DNA of 5,019 nt from contig SFJQ01000108.1 of NCBI GenBank assembly GCA_004555855.1, positions 1 to 5,019 of the forward strand. Reading direction: 5' to 3'. The notes under the pieces are model-generated. The model was not told the DNA's origin. It did not search any database and saw only the letters and a program-made list of their open reading frames with translations. Shown here one piece after another: positions 1 to 5,019 of the stretch (position 1 is the first letter of the stretch; the number at the start of each line of letters is the position of its first letter). Origin of the DNA: [Eubacterium] saphenum. GTDB taxonomy: Bacteria > Bacillota > Clostridia > Oscillospirales > Ruminococcaceae. A program made the translations under genes and the position numbers.

Positions 1-100
1 GACAGAATTTACATCATCAAGTTAGTCATATTTTCTACGTAAAGGCTTTTAGCGCCAAAAATCAGTAGAGGTATGCCATATGTAAAGTAGGAGGTTTACT

Positions 101-1312
101 ATGGCAACAATTCAACAAAGAGGAAACAGTTACTTGATAAGAGTGAGCTGTGGATATGATTCAAAGGGGAAGCAAATTATTCAGTCAATGACGTGGAAAC
201 CCGACGAAAAAATGACACCGAAGCAGGTCGAGAAGGAGCTGAACAGGCAGGCTGTTATGTTTGAGGAAGCCTGTATGCACGGTTTTCAGTCCAAAGCAAT
301 AAAGTTTGTGGAGCTGGCGGAGGAATGGTTCGAGGAGTACGCAAAGCCAAATCTTCGCAACACTACATACGAGCGGCTTTTACAGCTCCGCAAGCGTATT
401 TACGGCGCAATTGGACACTTGCGAATGGACAAAATCACGCCGCGTCAAATTCAGTTTTTTGTCAACAGTTTGGCGAAAGACGGCGCGAACGAGCGTACCG
501 GGAAACCGCTTGCGCCGAAAACGATACGGCACAATTTAAGTTTAATTTCAGATGTGTTCAGCTATGCGGTCAGGATGGGTGTGGTTTCGGACAATCCTTG
601 CACGAAAGTGACAATCCCGAAAGGTGAGCAGAAGGAAAAACAGATTTACACACCCGCCGAGGTTAAGCGTTTTCTTGAACTGCTCGAGAATGAACCGCTG
701 AAGTATCGTGTTTTTTTCAATTTGTTGATTTACAGCGGCTTTCGTCGTGGTGAAATGCTCGGTTTAGAGTGGAAGGACGTGGACTTCGAGAACAATATAA
801 TCAGTGTTCGTCGTACCTCGAATTACACGGGACAGCGCGGTATCTACACCGATACTACAAAAACAAAACGCTCGCAGCGCACCTTGAAATTTCCGCAGGA
901 AATTATGGATTTGCTTAAAGTGTTCAAGACTCAACAGGATGCTGAAGCAGAGCGAATCGGGAGTAAGTGGGTTTACACCGACAGATTGTTTGTGAAGTGG
1001 AACGGTGAGCCGATGAACAACCAGACCCCTTACGGCTGGCTCAACGAGTTTTGCAAGAAGAACAACTTGCCGTTCTACGGAATCCACTGTTTTCGGCATC
1101 TGTTCGCGTCACTTCTTGTCAATCAGGGCGTCGACATTGTCACTGTTTCGGGCGCGCTCGGACACTCGGCAGTTAGCACGACTAGCAATATTTACTGCCA
1201 CATTTTACAAGATGCGCAGGCAAAGGTTTCGGAAGCTGTGTCAAATGCTCTTAATTTTGACAGGGTAAATAATCCGGAAAACACGAGCGAAAAAACGGTT
1301 CAAAATTCCTGA
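101..1312 (+). CDS. int: Tyrosine recombinase (phage/ICE-type integrase)
   Basis: A site-specific recombinase that would integrate and excise a mobile element by cutting DNA through a tyrosine. The 403 residues match the usual length of Tn916-type integrases. Residues ~1-60 look like an AP2-like arm-binding domain (N-terminal MATIQQRGNSYLIRV), ~68-165 are the helical core-binding domain, and ~183-375 the catalytic domain. All catalytic residues are visible: R215 in SGFRRGE, a beta-hairpin lysine (K254 or K256 in TKTKRSQRT), H329 and R332 in HCFRH, H355 in LGH, and nucleophile Y365 in SNIYCH. The ATG is supported by AGGAGGT at 89-95, six bases upstream. The gene runs convergently toward a minus-strand tRNA-Glu gene, the classic position of an integrase at one end of its element. 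No excisionase or other cargo gene lies in the window, and no convincing promoter is seen in 1-100. Intact; assignment to the family is firm, the particular element type is inferred. Confidence 0.96.
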   Translation: MATIQQRGNSYLIRVSCGYDSKGKQIIQSMTWKPDEKMTPKQVEKELNRQAVMFEEACMHGFQSKAIKFVELAEEWFEEYAKPNLRNTTYERLLQLRKRIYGAIGHLRMDKITPRQIQFFVNSLAKDGANERTGKPLAPKTIRHNLSLISDVFSYAVRMGVVSDNPCTKVTIPKGEQKEKQIYTPAEVKRFLELLENEPLKYRVFFNLLIYSGFRRGEMLGLEWKDVDFENNIISVRRTSNYTGQRGIYTDTTKTKRSQRTLKFPQEIMDLLKVFKTQQDAEAERIGSKWVYTDRLFVKWNGEPMNNQTPYGWLNEFCKKNNLPFYGIHCFRHLFASLLVNQGVDIVTVSGALGHSAVSTTSNIYCHILQDAQAKVSEAVSNALNFDRVNNPENTSEKTVQNS

Positions 1313-1320
1313 TACGAGAA

Positions 1321-1342
1321 TAAAGAACAAGTAAAGAACAAG
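1321..1342. repeat. Perfect tandem 11-bp direct repeat, candidate integrase arm sites
   Basis: TAAAGAACAAG occurs twice head to tail (1321-1331 and 1332-1342), starting 8 bp after the integrase stop codon. Lambda- and Tn916-type integrases bind short direct repeats near the element ends through their N-terminal arm-binding domain, and this integrase has such a domain. The repeat and its position are seen; the role as arm sites is inference. Chance is possible because the sequence is A-rich. Confidence 0.5.
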
Positions 1343-1355
1343 AGCGTTTTTTTGT

Positions 1356-1398
1356 AAAAAACAAATCTCCCGAATGGCTCTGCAAGCCATTCGGGAGA
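1356..1398 (-). terminator. Rho-independent terminator of the tRNA operon
   Basis: A perfect 14-bp inverted repeat (arms 1366-1379 and 1385-1398, loop CTGCA) is followed, reading the minus strand, by TTTGTTTTTT at 1365-1356. On the plus strand no T-run follows the hairpin, so it terminates transcription leaving tRNA-Glu, whose 3' end is 8 bp away. It lies between the tRNA and the integrase and should also limit read-through antisense to int. Confidence 0.9.
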
Positions 1399-1406
1399 TA
1401 CTATGC

Positions 1407-1431
1407 TGGTGACCCGTACGGGAATTGAACC
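1407..1431 (-). other. Candidate attachment-site core at the tRNA-Glu 3' end
   Basis: This is the T-arm to CCA end of tRNA-Glu, the segment most often used as crossover region by tyrosine recombinases that insert in tRNA genes. An intact integrase gene converges on it 95 bp away. No second copy of this segment lies elsewhere in the window, so the proposal rests on position only. The terminator hairpin next to it (1366-1398) is an alternative target. Confidence 0.3.
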
Positions 1432-1481
1432 CATGATTCCGCCGTGAAAGGGCGATGTCTTAACCTCTTGACCAACGGGCC
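1407..1481 (-). tRNA. tRNA-Glu (anticodon TTC)
   Basis: A full cloverleaf of 75 nt is readable on the minus strand. The acceptor stem pairs GGCCCGT with ACGGGTC (one G-U), followed by discriminator A and an encoded CCA at 1407-1409. The anticodon stem TCGCC/GGCGG closes the loop CTTTCAC, giving anticodon TTC (plus-strand 1446-1448), which reads GAA/GAG glutamate codons. The T-arm has the expected GG-TTCAATT-CC core. It is the second gene of a tandem operon, two bases after tRNA-Met, and ends 8 bp before a strong terminator. It is the probable integration target of the neighbouring integrase and appears intact. Confidence 0.97.
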
Positions 1482-1483
1482 GA

Positions 1484-1560
1484 TGGTAGCGGCAATCGGA
1501 TTCGAACCAATGACACCCTGGGTATGAACCAAGTGCTCTAGCCAACTGAGCTATGCCGCC
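1484..1560 (-). tRNA. tRNA-Met (anticodon CAT), elongator type
   Basis: A 77-nt cloverleaf on the minus strand with acceptor stem GGCGGCA/TGCCGCT, discriminator A and an encoded CCA. The anticodon stem CTTGG/CCAGG closes loop TTCATAC, giving CAT (plus-strand 1524-1526). It lacks the three G-C pairs of the anticodon stem and the unpaired first base typical of initiator tRNA. It resembles the Bacillus elongator tRNA-Met closely, including the G1-U72 pair, so elongator is preferred over initiator or the lysidine-modified tRNA-Ile. It is the first gene of the tRNA operon, starting just downstream of a consensus promoter. Confidence 0.96.
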
Positions 1561-1575
1561 ACATTCAACTAGATT

Positions 1576-1604
1576 ATTATACCACGATAATCGAAAATTG
1601 TCAA
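1576..1604 (-). promoter_or_regulatory. Consensus sigma-A promoter of the tRNA-Met/tRNA-Glu operon
   Basis: On the minus strand TTGACA (1604-1599) and TATAAT (1581-1576) are separated by exactly 17 bp, a perfect match to the housekeeping consensus. The predicted transcription start is about 1569, about nine bases before the mature tRNA-Met 5' end at 1560. Perfect -35/-10 hexamers are typical of strong stable-RNA promoters. Confidence 0.9.
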
Positions 1605-1659
1605 GTACTTTTTTGAAAAAATTTTAATATTTTATTCTCCCCCGTTAAAAATCTTTTTT

Positions 1660-1688
1660 GTGTCACCCAAAATTCCCGCGCATATAAT
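1660..1688 (+). promoter_or_regulatory. Probable sigma-A promoter of the DUF3343/desulfurase operon
   Basis: A perfect TATAAT lies at 1683-1688, with a partial -35 GTGTCA (four of six consensus bases) 17 bp upstream at 1660-1665. The start would be near 1695, leaving a leader of about 95 nt before the ATG at 1791. The leader has two weak hairpins each followed by T-runs (GCGG/CCGT at 1697-1709; GCGGAA/TTTCGC at 1725-1743) and a GAGAG/CTCTC hairpin at 1750-1765. No known riboswitch is recognised. Confidence 0.55.
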
Positions 1689-1790
1689 AAATCAGAGCGG
1701 TTAAGCCGTATTTTTGGAAACTTTGCGGAAGGTTTTCTTTCGCGTTTTTGAGAGGTAACGCTCTCTAATTATTTCACAAAGGAGATTTTT

Positions 1791-2000
1791 ATGAACTTTA
1801 CTATACAAATGCAATCGTTTACAGCAGCGCAAAAGGCGCGTTCTTTTTTGCAAAAACGCGGGATTCGCTGCTTTGTTGAACGAAACGTGAACAAAGGACG
1901 CGGCTGCGGATTTGCGCTGCGTTTTGCCAACAGTCGCGCCGAAAAAGCAGAGGTTTGCGCTCTGCTGCGTGAAATCGGTATATCCTGTGATTTACCTTGA
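1791..2000 (+). CDS. DUF3343 protein, putative Se/S carrier-like
   Basis: A 69-residue protein of the DUF3343 family, described as putative selenium/sulfur carrier-like. The visible hallmark is the GCGFALRF segment (C39 preceded and followed by glycine), with a preceding helix (AAQKARSFLQKRGI, ~12-25) and a C-terminal helix. C39 is the likely functional thiol; C27, C56 and C66 are additional cysteines. No signal peptide or membrane segment is present, so it is cytoplasmic. The ATG has AAAGGAG at 1778-1784, six bases upstream. It is the first gene of an operon and overlaps the following cysteine desulfurase family gene by 14 nt. That pairing fits a desulfurase handing sulfur or selenium to a small carrier. 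Family assignment is by recognition of sequence pattern; the carrier function is inference from family description and neighbour. Confidence 0.8.
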   Translation: MNFTIQMQSFTAAQKARSFLQKRGIRCFVERNVNKGRGCGFALRFANSRAEKAEVCALLREIGISCDLP

Positions 2001-3129
2001 CAACGCCGCCACGACTTACCCCAAGCCGCAGTCGGTCTATCGGCTCTGGCAGCGCGCGATGAGCGTTTACGGCGCAAACCCGGGACGCTCGGGACACGCT
2101 TTTTCGGTGAAAACCGCCGAGGCTGTCTACAAAAGCCGTGAAATCTGTGCGGATTTTTTCGGCGCTGAACCCGAGAACACGATTTTCACGCTAAACTGCA
2201 CAACCGCGCTGAATTTCGCGATTAAAGGTGTGGCGCGGCGCGGCTGTCACTTTGTAATGAGCGACATCGAGCACAACGCCGTTTCGCGGCCTGTCTATAC
2301 AGCAGCGCGCGAATTTGGCGGGAGCGCGACAATTTTTGAAACAACCGCCGATGAGGAGCAGACGGTTTACAACGCGGAGCGCGCGATTACGCCGGCAACC
2401 ACGGCGCTTGTCTGCACGGCGGCTTCAAATGTCATCGGTCTGCGAAACCCCATAAAGGAGCTCGCGGCGCTCTGCAAAAGGAAAAACATCTGCTTTATCG
2501 TGGACGCGGCGCAGGGCGGGGGAGTGTTCCCGATGAGCGTCGGCGATGGGATAAACATACTTTGCGCCGCCGGTCACAAGGGGCTGTACGGGCCGATGGG
2601 AACGGGGCTTATGCTCACCGACGGCAAATTCCCGCTGCGGACGATAATCGAGGGCGGCACGGGAAGCGCTTCGGAAAGCCTTGTGCAGCCCGATTTCACG
2701 CCTGACCGTTTTGAAAGCGGAACACTGAACACCGCCGCGATAATCGCGCTCGGAGCGGGCGTTGAGTTCGTGAAAAACAAGGGACTCGACTCGGTTTACA
2801 AGCACGAAATCCGGCTCTGCGAGCGGTTCTGCGAGGGCGCGAAAAGGCTGAAGAAAATCCGTTTGTACAACGAAATCACGCCCGAAAACTACCTCACTTA
2901 TTCGCCGGTGGTTTCGTTCAACATCGAGGGATTAAGCTCGGCGGAGGGCGCGGAAATGCTCTCGTCACACGGATTTTATATGCGCGGGGGACTGCACTGC
3001 GCGCCGCTTGCTCACAAAAAAATCAACACGATTGACGGCGGAACAATCCGATTTTCACCGTCGGTTTTCAACAACGAAAAGGAAGTAAATTTACTGCTGA
3101 AAACCCTGTCAAATATCACCGCAAATTAA
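1987..3129 (+). CDS. Cysteine desulfurase family protein (class V PLP aminotransferase fold)
   Basis: A cytoplasmic PLP enzyme of about 380 residues, expected to remove sulfur (or selenium) from cysteine (or selenocysteine) as an enzyme-bound persulfide. It resembles the NifS/SufS-like subfamily of TIGR01977 type. The GTG at 1987 is chosen because it gives the canonical start MIYLDNAATTYPKP; the open frame continues upstream to a TTG at 1912, but that part overlaps DUF3343 and lacks family resemblance. Residues visible from this start: H96 (EHNA), D173 and Q176 (VDAAQ, cofactor contacts), K198 (AAGHKGLYGP, Schiff-base lysine), the FESGTLN motif at 242-248, and C338 in RGGLHCAP (persulfide cysteine). 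The gene overlaps DUF3343 by 14 nt and has no clear ribosome binding site, so translational coupling is likely. No scaffold (sufU, nifU), selD or yedF gene is in the window, so the pathway cannot be fixed. The symbol is left empty because csd, sufS and nifS would all overstate. Confidence 0.92.
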   Translation: MIYLDNAATTYPKPQSVYRLWQRAMSVYGANPGRSGHAFSVKTAEAVYKSREICADFFGAEPENTIFTLNCTTALNFAIKGVARRGCHFVMSDIEHNAVSRPVYTAAREFGGSATIFETTADEEQTVYNAERAITPATTALVCTAASNVIGLRNPIKELAALCKRKNICFIVDAAQGGGVFPMSVGDGINILCAAGHKGLYGPMGTGLMLTDGKFPLRTIIEGGTGSASESLVQPDFTPDRFESGTLNTAAIIALGAGVEFVKNKGLDSVYKHEIRLCERFCEGAKRLKKIRLYNEITPENYLTYSPVVSFNIEGLSSAEGAEMLSSHGFYMRGGLHCAPLAHKKINTIDGGTIRFSPSVFNNEKEVNLLLKTLSNITAN

Positions 3130-3405
3130 GGGTAATTTTCGGCATTTCTTTTTGACAATTTCGGGGGCTTTATTCGGGGTGATTTTCAGCTGTAAATTTA
3201 TGCGGAAAAAGGGTGCGATTTCGAAGCGTTTTTTATTGATGATTATTATCCCGCAAAACCGCTTTGTTATGCGGATTGACTGAGCTGTAATTATTAGAAA
3301 AAACAGCCCGAAAAATTACCCTGAAAATACCCCTTGAAATTGCTTGAAAAATGATGTAAAAAACACGCGAAAATTAAGCGTAAAATTACAGCGAAAGAAT
3401 ACCCT
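3129..3405. repeat. Intergenic region with a degenerate motif in both orientations
   Basis: The 303-bp gap between the desulfurase and asnB has no credible gene. It carries several versions of a motif near RGGGTRATTTTCRGC: plus-strand copies at 3129-3143 (AGGGTAATTTTCGGC) and 3176-3190 (GGGGTGATTTTCAGC), and minus-strand copies at 3322-3306 (AGGGTAATTTTTCGGGC) and 3335-3321 (GGGGTATTTTCAGGG). A longer inverted match joins 3189-3203 to 3378-3392 (13 of 15 pairs). The copies are visible; whether they are protein sites, RNA structure, or the remains of a small mobile repeat is unknown. A hairpin (CCGCA/TGCGG with inner AAC/GTT) sits at 3251-3274. No clear intrinsic terminator for the upstream operon and no T-box motif for asnB were found. 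Confidence 0.5.
3298..3396. promoter_or_regulatory. Phased A-tracts upstream of asnB, possible curved DNA
   Basis: Nine runs of three to six A are centred near 3300.5, 3313, 3325.5, 3338, 3349, 3360.5, 3371.5, 3383.5 and 3395, a spacing of 11 to 12.5 bp. A-tracts near the helical repeat bend DNA and, upstream of promoters, can act like UP elements. A weak promoter candidate within it is TTGAAA (3334-3339), 17 bp, TAAAAA (3357-3362). The spacing is seen; the regulatory role is inferred. Confidence 0.35.
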
Positions 3406-3432
3406 GTTTTCTGACTTGGAAAGGAGCTTTTT

Positions 3433-4851
3433 ATGTGCTCGATAACGGGAGAAATTAACTATAAAAACAAGATTGACACGGAGCTTCTGCGGAAGATGAA
3501 CAACCTGCTTGCTCCGCGCGGCCCCGATGACGAGGGCTTTTATTTTGAGGACAACGCCTGCTTGGCGCACCGCAGACTTGCTGTCGTTGACCCCGAAAAC
3601 GGCAAACAGCCGATGAGTTTCGGCGATTTCACGCTGATTTACAACGGCGAGCTATACAACACCGAGGAAGTCCGCAAGTCGCTTGCAGAGCGGGGTTACG
3701 GGTTTCTCGGACACTCGGATACCGAGGTTGTGCTGAAAGCGTTCGCGGAGTTTGGGGAAAAGAGCGTGGAGATGTTCAACGGGATTTTTGCGTTCGCTGT
3801 GTGGAATAAACGAGAGCAAACACTGTTTCTCGCGCGCGACAGAATTGGCGTAAAACCGCTGTTTTATGCGGAAATTGACGGGGGAATCGTGTTCGCGAGC
3901 GAGATAAAAGCGCTCCTCCTGCACCCCGAAATCAAGCCGATAATCGACTTTGACGGCGCCGCGCAGATTATGCTGACAGGTCCCGCGAAATTCACGGGAA
4001 GCGGCGTTTTCCGCGATATCCGTGACCTTCCCGCCGCACACTGCGCGACATTTTCGCGAAAAGGGCTTGAGATCAAGCGGTACTGGCGGCTGAAAGCCGA
4101 GCGGCACGCCGAGAATTTCACCGAAACCGCCGAGCACACGAAAATGCTGATAACCGACGCTGTGAAGCGGCAGCTCGTGAGCGATGTGCCGCTTTGCACG
4201 TTTTTGTCGGGAGGACTGGATTCGAGCCTGATTTCGGCGATTGCCGCGGAGGAGTTCAAACGGCGCGGGAAAACGCTTTCCACCTACTCAATTGACTACA
4301 AAAACAACCACGAAAACTTCCGTGCAAGCGCGTTTCAGCCCGACGAGGACGCGCCCTATGTTCTCGAAATGGCAAAGTTTATCGGCTCGGAGCATCACGG
4401 TGTTGAGATTGACACGCCCGCGCTCGCGGACGCTCTCGAGGACGCGGTTTATGCGCGGGATTTGCCGGGAATGGCGGACGTGGACAGCTCGCTGTACCTG
4501 TTTTGCCGCGAGATAAAGCGCGATTTTACCGTTGCTCTGAGCGGCGAGTGCGCGGACGAAATTTTCGGCGGTTACCCGTGGTATCATAAGAAAGACGTGC
4601 TGCACTATGATGGCTTTCCGTGGGCAACGAGCGTGCCCGAGCGCGGACTTTTGATGAAGAAGCCGCTGTCTGCGGGGGAAGCGGAGGGGTTCGTGCGAAA
4701 CGCGTACAACAAGTGCCTGAGCGGGGTGGATTACCTTGACGGCGAGAGCGCCGACGACCGCCGAATGCGCGAGATGTTTATGCTAAATCTTGACTATTTT
4801 ATGGCTACGCTGCTTGAAAGAAATGATATAAAGGTAAAAAATTTTAAATAA
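3433..4851 (+). CDS. asnB: Asparagine synthetase B (glutamine-hydrolysing), C-terminally truncated
   Basis: The full enzyme makes asparagine from aspartate, ATP and glutamine in the cytoplasm. The start is firm: AAGGAG at 3421-3426 precedes an ATG encoding Met-Cys, and C2 is the glutaminase nucleophile exposed after Met removal. The N-terminal class II glutaminase domain (~2-190) has RGPDDEG (29-35), R48-R49, YNGELYN (70-76) and D96 in GHSDTE. The synthetase domain starts near 235 with the PP-loop SGGLDSS (259-265) and SGECADEIFGGY (370-381). Homology runs to MATLLERND (457-465); then IKVKNFK and a stop replace the expected arginine/methionine-rich continuation and the conserved VRVPF-D segment. 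At 472 residues it lacks the C-terminal part of a family usually about 550-630 long, so it is probably non-functional as synthetase. The break coincides with a drop from about 60% to 30% GC, suggesting insertion or an assembly join at ~4827. It is not a lasso-peptide cyclase, since the glutaminase domain is intact and no partner genes are present. Confidence 0.9.
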   Translation: MCSITGEINYKNKIDTELLRKMNNLLAPRGPDDEGFYFEDNACLAHRRLAVVDPENGKQPMSFGDFTLIYNGELYNTEEVRKSLAERGYGFLGHSDTEVVLKAFAEFGEKSVEMFNGIFAFAVWNKREQTLFLARDRIGVKPLFYAEIDGGIVFASEIKALLLHPEIKPIIDFDGAAQIMLTGPAKFTGSGVFRDIRDLPAAHCATFSRKGLEIKRYWRLKAERHAENFTETAEHTKMLITDAVKRQLVSDVPLCTFLSGGLDSSLISAIAAEEFKRRGKTLSTYSIDYKNNHENFRASAFQPDEDAPYVLEMAKFIGSEHHGVEIDTPALADALEDAVYARDLPGMADVDSSLYLFCREIKRDFTVALSGECADEIFGGYPWYHKKDVLHYDGFPWATSVPERGLLMKKPLSAGEAEGFVRNAYNKCLSGVDYLDGESADDRRMREMFMLNLDYFMATLLERNDIKVKNFK

Positions 4852-4900
4852 GATTGCAGTTTATTTTTTGTTTTTGTCGGTGCGGTGCAGTTGAGCGAAG

Positions 4901-4931
4901 TGCTATTTAATAATAACAAAATAGAAAGGGG
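4901..4931 (+). repeat. AT-rich repeat copy 1 ending in GAAAGGGG
   Basis: A 31-nt sequence starting TGCTATTTAAT and ending GAAAGGGG. It matches the copy at 4990-5019 at 28 of 31 aligned positions (two substitutions, one single-base gap). The GAAAGGGG end resembles a ribosome binding site and lies eight bases before the ATG at 4940. Confidence 0.75.
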
Positions 4932-4933
4932 TG

Positions 4934-4999
4934 ATGAAAATGAGCGTTTCAAGCATTTGGGTTTATCTGCTACCGCATAGAAAAATAAATGCTATTTAA
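4934..4999 (+). CDS. Tiny reading frame between the repeats, doubtful
   Basis: A 21-codon frame beginning MKMSVSSIWVYLL and ending in TAA inside the second repeat copy. ATG 4934 is only two bases from GAAAGGGG (4924-4931); ATG 4940 has better spacing and would give a 19-residue peptide. The peptide is not recognised, and there is no evidence of selection. It might be a real small peptide, the remnant of a gene start copied by duplication, or chance. It is listed because the ribosome-binding-site-like sequence is good and recurs in the second repeat. Confidence 0.2.
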   Translation: MKMSVSSIWVYLLPHRKINAI

Positions 5000-5019
5000 T
5001 TATAATAAAATGAAAGGGG
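4990..5019 (+). repeat. AT-rich repeat copy 2, ending at the window edge
   Basis: The second copy of the TGCTATTTAAT...GAAAGGGG repeat, offset 88-89 bp from the first. It includes TATAAT at 5001-5006, where copy 1 has a degenerate version. The window stops at the final GGGG, so whether another reading frame or repeat unit follows cannot be seen. Confidence 0.75.

Larger units (their letters stand above)
4828..5019. other. AT-rich tail interrupting asnB, possible end of an insertion
   Basis: From about 4828 to the window end the sequence is about 30% GC (58 of 192 by hand count), against about 60% in asnB at 4621-4740. It begins where asnB homology stops and contains a near-repeat pair and one tiny reading frame. 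No terminal inverted repeat, transposase, or group II intron 5' signature is recognisable, and the far boundary lies outside the window, so target duplication cannot be tested. An IS, intron, integrated element or misassembly all remain possible. Confidence 0.45.

Noticed and set aside
3..68. Possible C-terminus of an upstream gene (frame ending AFSAKNQ)
   Set aside because: Only about 21 codons are visible and no excisionase or other family is recognisable.
764..1099. 111-codon minus-strand frame inside the integrase
   Set aside because: Antisense to the catalytic domain of int, no family resemblance.
1300..1545. 81-codon minus-strand frame across the tRNA genes
   Set aside because: It is a translation of tRNA-Glu, part of tRNA-Met and the terminator, not a protein gene.
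1912..1986. Upstream extension of the desulfurase to a TTG start
   Set aside because: It lies within DUF3343 in another frame, adds residues without family resemblance, and the GTG at 1987 gives the canonical IYLDNAATT start.
3152..3157. Isolated perfect TTGACA as a promoter -35
   Set aside because: No acceptable -10 hexamer 16-18 bp downstream.
3130..3432. T-box leader controlling asnB
   Set aside because: No GGGTGG-ACCGCG type T-box sequence or following antiterminator/terminator was found.
3652..4137. 161-codon open frame on the minus strand inside asnB
   Set aside because: It lies entirely opposite the conserved asnB frame with no ribosome binding site or recognisable domain; GC-rich antisense frames are often open by chance.
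3433..4851. Lasso-peptide cyclase instead of asparagine synthetase
   Set aside because: The glutaminase domain with C2 and glutamine-binding motifs is intact, and no lasso precursor, RRE or protease gene adjoins it.
4828..5019. Group II intron or a named IS family
   Set aside because: No GTGYG-type intron start, terminal inverted repeat, or transposase/reverse transcriptase frame can be seen in the available 190 bp.

Overview
The window looks like chromosomal DNA of a low-to-moderate GC Gram-positive anaerobe, most likely a Clostridia (Ruminococcaceae/Oscillospiraceae-like) gut or environmental bacterium. The grounds are strong AGGAGG-type ribosome binding sites, a Tn916-type integrase, a DUF3343 plus cysteine-desulfurase-family pair of the Firmicutes type, and a tRNA-Met closely resembling the Bacillus elongator. 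This placement is inference from family resemblance, not a database match.

Layout. Positions 1-1312 are the end of an integrated element: a complete tyrosine-recombinase gene followed by two perfect tandem copies of an 11-bp sequence that may be integrase arm sites. It faces a two-gene tRNA operon on the minus strand (tRNA-Met(CAT), then tRNA-Glu(TTC)). That operon has a consensus promoter (TTGACA-17-TATAAT) and a strong intrinsic terminator. The element probably sits at the 3' end of tRNA-Glu or in its terminator, and would extend leftward out of the window.

Positions 1561-1790 hold two divergent promoters. To the right is a two-gene operon: a 69-residue DUF3343 protein (putative sulfur/selenium carrier-like) and a class V PLP-dependent cysteine desulfurase family protein. 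The second starts at a GTG that overlaps the end of the first by 14 nt. Together they could mobilise sulfur or selenium from cysteine or selenocysteine.

Positions 3130-3432 are non-coding and carry a degenerate motif (RGGGTAATTTTCRG-like) in both orientations and nine regularly spaced A-tracts. Next is an asparagine synthetase B gene with an intact glutaminase domain and ATP-binding motifs. It loses homology abruptly near 4827 and stops at 4851, well short of full length. The remaining ~190 bp are about 30% GC, against about 60% in the body of asnB, and contain two copies of a ~30-nt AT-rich repeat, each ending in a ribosome-binding-site-like GAAAGGGG. The simplest reading is an AT-rich insertion (or an assembly junction) breaking asnB; its identity cannot be determined here.

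No complete undescribed system is visible. The most worthwhile leads are the disrupted asnB with its repeat-bearing tail, the integrase/tRNA junction, and the structured region upstream of asnB.
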